A stretch of DNA of 31,037 nucleotides. Origin: a virus. The stretch is taken from the IMG/VR virus record IMGVR_UViG_3300020505_000004, positions 1 through 31,037 of that record. The stretch is one strand, 5' to 3'. This document shows, piece after piece, positions 1-5,903 of the stretch. The position numbers and the translations under genes were made by a program. The notes beneath the pieces are model-generated. The model saw only the letters and a list, made by a program, of their open reading frames with translations. It was not told the DNA's origin and did no database searches. Positions within the stretch are counted from its first letter, which is position 1; each line of letters starts with the position of its first letter.

Positions 1-1450
1 GTTGCTGTGCCTGTTGGGTTTCCTGTTGGATCTGCTCTTGGCTCTTAACGAGTCCATTGAGGTCGAGTCCAAGTGCACTTGCTCTCTTCGTGAGATACCC
101 CTGCACATTGAGGTATTGAGCGAGTGCCTGTGGTCCAAGGCTGTCCTTGACACCCACAACAAACGCATCGAGTTTCTGTAGATCCTGTCCACGACCAAGG
201 GCATCAAGGCCGGTGACGATGACGGGGCGAACCATGCCCTTAGGCATCTTGCGGAGTTTCTTCTTACGCAGCATCTGACCCATGACAATGAGGACGAGGG
301 GCTGCGACAGTTCTTCGCTGAGGGTTGCGAACACACCACCCAATGATGACTCTAGCTCTGAGATCATTGCGCGGACTTCAGTAGCAGTCACACGCTCTCC
401 CCCACGCTGTACCGCAGTGTTCAGTAGGAACGCATATCCAAGGCGATCCTTAATCCCATCCATAGTGTCTAGAGCAACCCGGAAGTCCTGGTACTTCTCG
501 ACCTGAAGAACACTCACATCGTCTGCAATGCCCTCACGGATAGCACCGTTAGGAGCATCCTGTAGGGTGCGAGCCTGTGTGAGTCCATTGGGGTTCACAA
601 GGAACAGCATTCGTGATGCTGCCATAGAAGCCTCAACGATGCTGCGGGTCAGACCTTCAAGGCTGATCAGGTCACCGAGGTACTCCTCAACGAGACCGCG
701 ACCATAGTCCTCGTCCGATACACGGTTCCACCTGAGGACAACATAGGGCAGATCTTCAGCAGCGTAGGTAGAGCGCGAGTCTGCTACCTCGATACCGGCT
801 ACCTCTTGCCAGACATCAAACTTGCCTGATTCATTACGGCAAGCAATGGTGTAGACATCGACTTCACGGGCGACATCACCTGATTCCATGTAGACAGCAG
901 CACGGATCTCAGGGGATAGTACGGAGAGATCAGACACTTCTTTCGTGACGATGTGGATGATGTTGTCTGAGGGATCCCGTTCAACGACATAACTCTCAAG
1001 CCCACGGAACCGCCACTTACCCTTAGGGGTCAGTTCGATCAAACCGTTGCCTGAGATCAGGAGGTGACGCATGGCCTCATACATGATGGGTCGAGTCTGC
1101 ATTGACTCGATTTCATCCATGATCTCCTTCTCCATCTCGCTGAAGGCATAGTCAAGTTCACCCAAGAGATCAGCGGACTGAGCAGCCCGGATGGTTTCCC
1201 GGTTGATGGTGAAGCGGAAGAAGGGGGTATTCGGGGGGAGCAGCGAGAGCAGCAGTTTGGCTGCTAGGTTGTTGACCCCTCGGGCTCCAAGGCTGTTGTA
1301 GGGGGTAGGGAGTGCCGAGGCAGATCCTGTACCGGCGGCTGGATACATATATGGCAGCGTCAGTTCAGAGCACTTACGCGCCCGAAGGACATAGGAGGAA
1401 CGCTCCCCATCCAAACGGTTCCACTTCTCCTTAGCCGAGTAGTCCATCAT
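1..1450 (-). CDS. Head-tail connector (portal) protein, gp8-like, 3' end cut off by window
   Basis: The frame is open from ATG 1450 to the window edge and gives 483 residues. It starts MMDYSAKEKWNRLDGERS and continues with an N-terminal stretch rich in portal-like signatures (SALPTPYNSLGARGVNNLAAKLLLSLLPPNTPFF, split here as SALPTPYNSLGARG and VNNLAAKLLLSLLPP), which is typical of T7 gp8 family connectors. The last visible residues (EQIQQETQQAQQ) are glutamine-rich like the tail end of that family. T7 gp8 is about 536 residues, so probably only a few dozen are missing. The protein forms the dodecameric ring at the capsid vertex through which DNA is packaged and ejected. The start directly follows the stop of the upstream small gene (stop at 1453-1451), so translation is probably coupled. 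The ATG at 1447 is an alternative start. Identification is by family resemblance and by its place after the DNA metabolism genes, as in T7. Confidence 0.93.
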   Translation of the reverse strand, partial: MMDYSAKEKWNRLDGERSSYVLRARKCSELTLPYMYPAAGTGSASALPTPYNSLGARGVNNLAAKLLLSLLPPNTPFFRFTINRETIRAAQSADLLGELDYAFSEMEKEIMDEIESMQTRPIMYEAMRHLLISGNGLIELTPKGKWRFRGLESYVVERDPSDNIIHIVTKEVSDLSVLSPEIRAAVYMESGDVAREVDVYTIACRNESGKFDVWQEVAGIEVADSRSTYAAEDLPYVVLRWNRVSDEDYGRGLVEEYLGDLISLEGLTRSIVEASMAASRMLFLVNPNGLTQARTLQDAPNGAIREGIADDVSVLQVEKYQDFRVALDTMDGIKDRLGYAFLLNTAVQRGGERVTATEVRAMISELESSLGGVFATLSEELSQPLVLIVMGQMLRKKKLRKMPKGMVRPVIVTGLDALGRGQDLQKLDAFVVGVKDSLGPQALAQYLNVQGYLTKRASALGLDLNGLVKSQEQIQQETQQAQQ

Positions 1451-1651
1451 TTAGTAAGCCCCAGGGATGTTGGCGCCGGATCCATTGTTCGTCGGGCGGT
1501 TCAGGGGGATCGTCAGGAGATCCAACCCGAAACCACCGGGCTTGCGCTTTGCCATGGTTGCTGCCGTAGCCTTGAAGGATTCAGCCATCTTGACGGGTGC
1601 CGGTGGCGGTGGTGGTGATGGTTGTGGCTTCGGGATCGAGGGCATACACAT
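1451..1651 (-). CDS. Small proline-rich protein upstream of portal (possible gp7.3-like)
   Basis: This 66-residue protein starts MCMPSIPKPQPSPPPPPAPV, has a run of prolines near residues 8-19, then a basic stretch (AKRKPGGFG) and the tail LTIPLNRPTNNGSGANIPGAY. An AGGA element lies 9 nt before ATG 1651; an earlier in-frame ATG at 1726 would overlap the preceding gene deeply and lacks a good ribosome site. The stop codon abuts the portal start. In T7 the genes directly before the portal encode small virion or tail-assembly proteins (6.7, 7.3), and the Gly/Asn-rich ending is loosely like the gp7.3 ending. That assignment is inference from position and a weak ending similarity only. The protein is probably a small structural or assembly factor. 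Confidence 0.6.
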   Translation of the reverse strand: MCMPSIPKPQPSPPPPPAPVKMAESFKATAATMAKRKPGGFGLDLLTIPLNRPTNNGSGANIPGAY

Positions 1652-1653
1652 GG

Positions 1654-1830
1654 TTATTTTTCCTGTTGTTCTTTGAGCTTTAGTTCGAGGAATTGGATCA
1701 CTGACCAACTCCCAAGGCGATGCCATATAGCGCGGTCTTCATCATCCAACCGAGGGATGGGTAGAGGGAACCGCGCCTTCAAGGCAACGATCAATTGGGG
1801 ATTGATTAGCGGGATTTCAGTATCCTTCAT
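1654..1830 (-). CDS. Small conserved phage protein of unknown function, 58 aa
   Basis: The start ATG at 1830 overlaps the stop of the preceding gene as ATGA (1830-1827), so translational coupling is likely. The longer open frame from 1941 lies entirely inside the upstream gene and is rejected. The protein is MKDTEIPLINPQLIVALKAR..., followed by FPLPIPRLDDEDRAIWHRLG and a charged C-terminal helix ending KLKEQQEK. Small proteins of this pattern (an 'L..AL..RFP...P.LDD.DR.IW...G..SV..FL' layout) recur in T7-like phages before the portal gene, but I know no function for them. The layout suggests two helices around a short acidic linker; no membrane segment is visible. Confidence 0.7.
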   Translation of the reverse strand: MKDTEIPLINPQLIVALKARFPLPIPRLDDEDRAIWHRLGSWSVIQFLELKLKEQQEK

Positions 1831-2228
1831 TCCATAGGTACCAATCCAGGCAGGATGACCTCGCCGGTGTCGTTCAATTCCATGGGCAAAGTGTTCTCCC
1901 GGATCCGGTTGAGAGTCCATTGGTAAGCCGCAAGGTTCCAACGGGCAGCCTGTAGATGGGGCTCATCCCGGTGACCAATCATGTACTTAGTCAGATGCCG
2001 TAGGCCTGAGTCGAGGTAGCGCGATAGGGGCTGCCCCTTCTCCCAGTTGCGATCCCCATACTTCTTGGCACCTAACTCCATGTACCGGGCATCTGCTTCG
2101 ATGATCTCCCAAGGAAGTAGATCGAACCTGCCCTTCCCCTCCCGTGTATCCCGGCGGCTACCCGTGTTCCACTCCTGCCGCTTACCACTGTCCTTCAGGC
2201 TGATCCCTGCTATCTGATGATCACTCAT
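1827..2228 (-). CDS. dATP/dGTP diphosphohydrolase-like protein (DUF5664, MazG-like fold)
   Basis: This 133-residue protein carries the hallmark run of the phage dATP/dGTP diphosphohydrolase N-terminal family: RFDLLPW at residues 34-40, GAKKYGDRNWEKG at 53-65, SRY at 69-71, RHLTKYMIGHRDEPHL at 77-92 and RWNLA at 96-100. Members are all-alpha, MazG-related NTP pyrophosphohydrolases that would convert purine dNTPs to monophosphates, adjusting nucleotide pools during replication. Acidic residues in the 41-52 and 87-89 segments are candidate metal ligands. The start at 2228 overlaps the previous stop by ATGA (2228-2225). It sits in the DNA-metabolism block right after the exonuclease, which fits a nucleotide-pool role. 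The family name is from recognition of the motif pattern; the exact substrate is not visible in the sequence. Confidence 0.8.
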   Translation of the reverse strand: MSDHQIAGISLKDSGKRQEWNTGSRRDTREGKGRFDLLPWEIIEADARYMELGAKKYGDRNWEKGQPLSRYLDSGLRHLTKYMIGHRDEPHLQAARWNLAAYQWTLNRIRENTLPMELNDTGEVILPGLVPME

Positions 2229-2470
2229 TCGACCACCGAGTGCCTTCCGTAGTGAACTAACTTGGGGGCCTTAGGTTCCACTCGGATGTCATCACCACAC
2301 CCAAGGTTCACCAGGCGAACCTCAAGCTCACGGATCCGAGCAAGGTGCTTCTTCTCTCGTTCCATGTGGTAGTCGAGTTCAGCCAGGATGTCGGACACCA
2401 GGTTGTCTGAGACAACCCCTGACCGCCGACTGTCTTCCACACGCTCAATCAATGTTTGTTTCTTTGGCAT
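2225..2470 (-). CDS. Hypothetical charged helical protein, 81 aa
   Basis: ATG 2470 overlaps the stop of the tiny gene before it (TAATG, 2472-2468) and has a GGAGG element 11 nt upstream, so I prefer it over the open frame from 2518, whose extra residues would lie over the preceding gene. The protein starts MPKKQTLIERVEDSRRS. Its central part (residues about 27-54, LVSDILAELDYHMEREKKHL and onward) is heptad-like with many Glu, Lys and Arg, so a short coiled coil is likely. The C-terminus is basic and aromatic (KLVHYGRHSVVE). I recognise no family. Its gene is the middle member of a tightly overlapped run between exonuclease and the diphosphohydrolase. Confidence 0.7.
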   Translation of the reverse strand: MPKKQTLIERVEDSRRSGVVSDNLVSDILAELDYHMEREKKHLARIRELEVRLVNLGCGDDIRVEPKAPKLVHYGRHSVVE

Positions 2471-2589
2471 TAGAACGACCACCTCCGGAAGAAGCACAAT
2501 GAATTGAAGATGATGCAAAACACCACCACCTTTAGGACAAAGATGGCAGACTTAACCACGATCAGTTGAGCATTAGTTTTCGCAGACAT
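2470..2589 (-). CDS. Tiny membrane protein, 39 aa
   Basis: An ATG at 2589 with AAGGA 6 nt upstream opens a 39-codon frame ending in TAA at 2472-2470, which overlaps the next ATG as TAATG. The protein has a polar start (MSAKTNAQLIVVK), a hydrophobic core at about residues 9-34 (LIVVKSAIFVLKVVVFCIIF) and a basic tail (FFRRWSF), as expected for one transmembrane segment with the positive end in the cytoplasm. It is too short for standard gene callers but its ribosome site and overlap make it credible. The function is unknown; small single-pass proteins in phages may act in lysis control, superinfection exclusion or host membrane modification, none of which is shown here. Confidence 0.65.
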   Translation of the reverse strand: MSAKTNAQLIVVKSAIFVLKVVVFCIIFNSLCFFRRWSF

Positions 2590-2600
2590 TCAAGATCCTT

Positions 2601-2699
2601 TCAGTAATCGGGTGAACTGTCTTTAACCCACCACAGCAGTGCTCCACATAGAGCGAATATGACGAAACACACACCTACATCGAGTACCAACTCAACCAC
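2601..2699 (-). CDS. Tiny membrane protein, 32 aa, GTG start
   Basis: A GTG at 2699-2697 overlaps the last codons of the exonuclease gene (stop 2694-2692) and has GGGAG ending 7 nt upstream. The frame closes at 2603-2601 after 32 residues: a short acidic start (MVELVLDVG), a hydrophobic segment at about residues 8-24 (GVCFVIFALCGALLWW) and a short charged tail (KDSSPDY). This reads as a single transmembrane helix with two cysteines inside it. It is one of two adjacent tiny membrane-protein genes filling what would otherwise be a gap of about 220 bp after the exonuclease. The function is unknown and the call rests on ribosome site, overlap and composition. Confidence 0.55.
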   Translation of the reverse strand: MVELVLDVGVCFVIFALCGALLWWVKDSSPDY

Positions 2700-3426
2700 G
2701 GCTTGGCTCCCATAAACGAACGCGACCCGTCTTCTTGACATAGTCACCCTTGCGAAGGATGTAGGCACACCGGGCTTGAGTAATGGCTACCGATGCTGAG
2801 AGCCCTGCTTTCGCATAGGTCTCCACAACACCTGCCCAACCACCTTCATCAACGATCTTCTCTGCCCGCACTGGACCAATACCCGGGCACCCTGGGTACC
2901 CATCGACTCTGTCGCCGGTGAGCGTTTGGATCAGATGGGTTCTGTTGGCATCCGCAGGGGTAACCGTGATCACACCGGCATCAGGGTTGTTGGGGTTGAA
3001 CCAACGACCGGGGATGGTCTTCATGTCCTTATCAGCGGAGACAATGATGGACTTGGTCTTGCCTGTGGCATAGATGCCCATGACATCATCAGCCTCAAGG
3101 TTCTTCCAGGTCTGGCAAGGCCAACACTCGTTGATGTAGGCGCGAAGCTCCAAGAAGCAGATGGGCTTACGGGTTGCCTTACGATTTGATTTGTACTCCG
3201 GGTACACACCCTTTCGGAAGTTTGTGTGATCCGTAAAGCAGACTGTGTAGGAGTCTCCCCCAAGTTTCTCAACGAACTCCACGATGTCTACATCAACCCG
3301 ACTCTTAGCCTCAGCGAAGTCTGAGTGGAGCGTGAAGAAGTCATCACCCCAGTTGATCACCTTCTCTACCGAGGCGGCTGCTGTGTATGCGAGGATGTCA
3401 CCATCGATAACAATATGTGTCTTCAT
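2692..3426 (-). CDS. 5'-3' exonuclease, T7 gp6-like (FEN/5'-nuclease family)
   Basis: This 244-residue protein has the acidic metal-binding sites of the 5'-nuclease family: IDGD (D8, D10) at the N-terminus, EADD (E111, D113, D114), SADKD (D132, D134) and GDRVDG (D172, D175). The last is followed by a helix-hairpin-helix-like segment GYPGCPGIGPVRAEKI (176-191) that grips the DNA. A basic arch region (YKSNRKATRK, 78-87) is also present. In T7 the equivalent enzyme removes RNA primers, degrades host DNA and works in recombination and concatemer processing. Length is close to that of small phage 5'-nucleases (T7 gp6 is about 300). ATG 3426 overlaps the previous stop as ATGA. All conserved acidic sites appear intact. 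Confidence 0.93.
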   Translation of the reverse strand: MKTHIVIDGDILAYTAAASVEKVINWGDDFFTLHSDFAEAKSRVDVDIVEFVEKLGGDSYTVCFTDHTNFRKGVYPEYKSNRKATRKPICFLELRAYINECWPCQTWKNLEADDVMGIYATGKTKSIIVSADKDMKTIPGRWFNPNNPDAGVITVTPADANRTHLIQTLTGDRVDGYPGCPGIGPVRAEKIVDEGGWAGVVETYAKAGLSASVAITQARCAYILRKGDYVKKTGRVRLWEPSRG

Positions 3427-3653
3427 TGCTCGTCCCTACCATCTCGCTCTTCAGCATTCGTAATCATGTTCCGCACTCGCATTGAGAGCATCTCAGTCAT
3501 CCCTAGCATCTCGGGAGCACTCCCATTGGTTTCCATAACGATTGCATAGGTGGTCTTGGATCTGTTCTGGTACCCAAAGAACACGAAGCAATCCATGCGC
3601 TTATCGATCTCTTCGAGTAGTTCTGTGGTGCTTGCAAGTTCAAGGTCTTTCAT
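3423..3653 (-). CDS. Hypothetical protein, 76 aa, between polymerase and exonuclease
   Basis: The protein starts MKDLELASTTELLEEIDKRM and has a hydrophobic strand-like segment (DCFVFFGYQ), then KTTYAIVMETNGSAPEML and a methionine-rich helix (MLGMTEMLSMRVRNMIT), ending in an acidic and basic tail. Both ends overlap neighbours as ATGA: with the LAGLIDADG-like gene upstream and the exonuclease downstream. Small proteins of this layout (helix, beta, helix) occur near the DNA metabolism genes of other podoviruses but I know no role for them. No catalytic motif or membrane segment is visible. The overlaps at both ends are the main evidence that it is a real gene. Confidence 0.75.
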   Translation of the reverse strand: MKDLELASTTELLEEIDKRMDCFVFFGYQNRSKTTYAIVMETNGSAPEMLGMTEMLSMRVRNMITNAEERDGRDEQ

Positions 3654-4012
3654 GGTTGTCCGTAGTCGATTCTCTTAAGGGATTTGATTCGTCGCATGAT
3701 TTGCCTCCGTTGTTCTGACCCTGGAGGCCAAGTGCGTATCTGCGTCATCAAGGATGCCTGTGCTTGTTTCTCGATGAGGTACGGGGAGACCATCAGGGCA
3801 GCGTTGATTGCCTTGTCTCCATCGATGACCCACTCCCAGGCTGTACGGGCGCGTGGGTTGGTTGTGGACTTGCGGCGGATGCACCCACCCCATTCCTTCT
3901 TGAGCGCAGCGAGTACCCCAGGAAATGTGTTCGAGACACATAGGCGCGGGCTACCTTTGCGGTAGAGCATGAAGCATCCTTCACCATCGATATAGCCAGC
4001 CAGATAAGCAAT
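3650..4012 (-). CDS. LAGLIDADG-type homing endonuclease-like protein, probable ATT start
   Basis: The residues YLAGYIDGEGCF fit the LAGLIDADG motif of homing endonucleases, with the acidic metal ligand at the second-to-last position (E11 if counted from the chosen start). A single motif implies a homodimeric enzyme. Conserved-looking strands follow (FMLYRKGSPRLCVSNT, then RKSTTNPRARTAWEWVI). The reading frame is open up to 4201, but everything before 4026 lies inside the DNA polymerase gene. A perfect AAAGGAG overlaps the polymerase stop at 4026-4020 and its best-spaced in-frame codon is ATT at 4012, 7 nt on, which makes the protein 120 aa and puts the motif at the N-terminus as in relatives. 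The next gene overlaps by ATGA. An alternative is ATG 4069, which lacks a ribosome site. The gene looks like a free-standing selfish element behind the polymerase; activity is inferred. Confidence 0.72.
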   Translation of the reverse strand: MAYLAGYIDGEGCFMLYRKGSPRLCVSNTFPGVLAALKKEWGGCIRRKSTTNPRARTAWEWVIDGDKAINAALMVSPYLIEKQAQASLMTQIRTWPPGSEQRRQIMRRIKSLKRIDYGQP

Positions 4013-4025
4013 CCAATTGCTCCTT

Positions 4026-5807
4026 TCAATGAGTCTCGGCCCATGTAGCCCCGGTACGGAACTCACCATCGAGGGCACACCGGAAGCCAAGGGTTTCCCC
4101 TGCTGACTTGATGCAACCAACGGCATTGGTGCCAATGATTTCTTCGAGACCCCGACGGCATTCGATTTGGAACTCATCATGGATCCATCCGATGACTGCA
4201 TAGTCTTTCCCCCATTCGAGATTTTTCCAGGACATATTCTGAACGAAGTGCAAGAGTGCTTGCTTCATAATGACTGCACCGGCAGACTGAAGCAAGGTGT
4301 TCAATGCTGCGTGTTCTGAGCGGATAGGTAGATGTCTGCCATCGAGACCAATCAGGTACCCACGCTTCGATGCTGCTGACACACACTCCTTGAGAACCTT
4401 GTAGGCACCCACCTTCTTCTCGAAGGAACCCCGGAGCCGCTTGCCCTCCTTCACGCCACCACCCACCGTCATGCCTAACTTGAGATCACCGGCTCCGTAG
4501 ATCATTGCGTAGATCAGAGTCTTGGCGATGTTCCGCTTCTCTTCAAGATCTGCATTGTGCTTGTCCCGCTTAGTCCCTGGTGCAACGATGCCGAAGGCGA
4601 TGGCATTCGTCCAGTGGATATCACCATTGAGTACAGCCTTGCTGTAGAGACCATCGTCATAGGCATGGAGGAAGTGGGATAGGCATCGAAGCTCTAGCCC
4701 CGAAGCATCAGCACCAACGAGTACCCAGTTGGGGCGTGGTCCAAAGAGGCTGCGGCACTCCTTGCCATAAGGTGACCTTGAGGCAGGAACCTGCGCCATG
4801 TTGGGCTTACTGTGGGTTGCTCTGCCGGTGACTGCACCATTGGTATTGATGCGGCCATGGATGACTCCATTGCGGGACAACTTCACCCATGCTTCCTCAC
4901 CCTCACCTATCTGCCCAAGACGCTTCACGATCAGTAGGTACTCACATAGAAGTTTGGCTTCCGGATAAGGGAGCTTTGAGAGCACAGCCTCATCGATCTT
5001 TGGTTGCCCTGAAGGAGTCACCTCCTCCGCTTGCCACCCGTAGAGTTCATTAAGACCTCTCGCAATGTCCATACGAGACCCTGGGTTGAATACAGCGGTC
5101 TTCACCTTGGTCTTCATCTGAATCATCTTGGCTGGGAACACCTTCACCAACTGTTCCTTGAGATCCACCCGCTTGATCAGTAGTTGCGCGGTGAGCCTGT
5201 CAGCACCAGGGCGATCAAAGTGCCACCCTGCCCGCTCAATGCGTTGGCAGATCCGAGCGACCCCTAGTTCCAATTCAACTGCCTTCGGTGCAGGACCCTG
5301 TGCAATCAGGTGCTGATAGAGAGCAAGGGTGACCTTGGTATCTACTTCGCAGTAATCCTGCATCTCCTGAGTCCATGCTGACCAATCAGCGTTCTCACCG
5401 TAGGTGTCCTTCAGGAGCCCAAGACGCTGCCCCCATGCCTTGAGGCTGTGGCTACCAATCAGTTCCTTGTTGAATCCAACACGCTTCCAATCGTCATTGC
5501 GGAGGTCTGGGTAGACCAAGCGAGAGAGTGTCAGGGTGTCAAGGATCTTCTTGGTTGGAATGAACCCAAGGAGTTGTTGAAGGATCGGTAGATCGAAGCC
5601 AATGATGTTCTGACCAATGATGCAAGAGGCTTCTTGGAGAACCTTGATGGAAGCACCATGACCTGAGGCGAGACTCGTAGATGTAATGATGGCTCCGGTA
5701 TTCGCATCACGGGTGACGATGCACCAGATCCTTGTGGAGGCATCGAGTGAATCGGTCTCGATATCGAAGACCACAGAAGTGTCCAAAGTATTTGGACTAT
5801 TGCTCAT
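4026..5807 (-). CDS. DNA polymerase, family A, T7 gp5-like
   Basis: The protein is 593 residues, shorter than T7 gp5 (704) but typical for marine T7-like phages. The N-terminal 3'-5' exonuclease has DIETDSL (D15, E17), IGQNIIGFDLP (64-74) and YCEVDTKV (152-159). The polymerase has GRATHSKPNMAQVPASRSPYG (328-348, in two parts), motif A VGADASGLEL (D367), motif B RNIAKTLIYAMIYGAG with K429 and Y433 (the T7 Y526 position that sets dideoxynucleotide discrimination) and motif C WIHDEF (D544). Both exonuclease and polymerase sites look intact. It replicates the phage genome, probably with host thioredoxin or an equivalent processivity factor, though the T7 thioredoxin-binding loop is not obvious. 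A candidate phage promoter ends 24 nt upstream of the ATG. The polymerase is followed directly by the LAGLIDADG-like gene. Confidence 0.97.
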   Translation of the reverse strand: MSNSPNTLDTSVVFDIETDSLDASTRIWCIVTRDANTGAIITSTSLASGHGASIKVLQEASCIIGQNIIGFDLPILQQLLGFIPTKKILDTLTLSRLVYPDLRNDDWKRVGFNKELIGSHSLKAWGQRLGLLKDTYGENADWSAWTQEMQDYCEVDTKVTLALYQHLIAQGPAPKAVELELGVARICQRIERAGWHFDRPGADRLTAQLLIKRVDLKEQLVKVFPAKMIQMKTKVKTAVFNPGSRMDIARGLNELYGWQAEEVTPSGQPKIDEAVLSKLPYPEAKLLCEYLLIVKRLGQIGEGEEAWVKLSRNGVIHGRINTNGAVTGRATHSKPNMAQVPASRSPYGKECRSLFGPRPNWVLVGADASGLELRCLSHFLHAYDDGLYSKAVLNGDIHWTNAIAFGIVAPGTKRDKHNADLEEKRNIAKTLIYAMIYGAGDLKLGMTVGGGVKEGKRLRGSFEKKVGAYKVLKECVSAASKRGYLIGLDGRHLPIRSEHAALNTLLQSAGAVIMKQALLHFVQNMSWKNLEWGKDYAVIGWIHDEFQIECRRGLEEIIGTNAVGCIKSAGETLGFRCALDGEFRTGATWAETH

Positions 5808-5828
5808 GGCTCTTGCTTTGCGGATTGA

Positions 5829-5848
5829 TCCATGTTGGTCAACTAATT
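5829..5848 (-). promoter_or_regulatory. Candidate phage RNA polymerase promoter P1 (upstream of DNA polymerase)
   Basis: On the minus strand the site reads AATTAG, TTGACCA, ACAT, then GGA at the presumed start. The 6+7+4 bases before the GG are exactly the -17 to -1 span of T7-class promoters. The presumed start at 5831 gives a 24-nt leader before the polymerase ATG at 5807. Three other intergenic sites match (9153, 15687 and 14507). AATTAG plus TGAC also resembles the SP6-type promoter layout. Assignment to the phage's own polymerase is inference. Confidence 0.68.
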
Positions 5849-5879
5849 ATAAGTGACGCTTCTGTCTATGCAAGGGATC

Positions 5880-5903
5880 AATCCCATCGATTTCCATGGG
5901 ATT
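5880..5903 (-). promoter_or_regulatory. Hairpin at the end of the primase-helicase gene
   Basis: Perfect 8-bp arms AATCCCAT and ATGGGATT enclose an 8-nt loop. The upstream arm overlaps the primase-helicase stop codon (5904-5902). There is no T-run after it, so it is not a classical terminator. It may be a ribonuclease III processing site or an mRNA-stabilising 3' end, as are common between T7 genes, lying just before promoter P1. Confidence 0.5.

Noticed and set aside
1827-2228. 2-aminoadenine (Z) genome suggested by the dATP/dGTP diphosphohydrolase
   Set aside because: The family is common in phages with normal DNA, and no PurZ- or DatZ-like gene is visible in the window.
3793-4044. 83-codon frame beginning inside the polymerase gene, beside the LAGLIDADG frame
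   Set aside because: It is out of frame with the LAGLIDADG motif and reads as noise; the frame with the motif has the better evidence.
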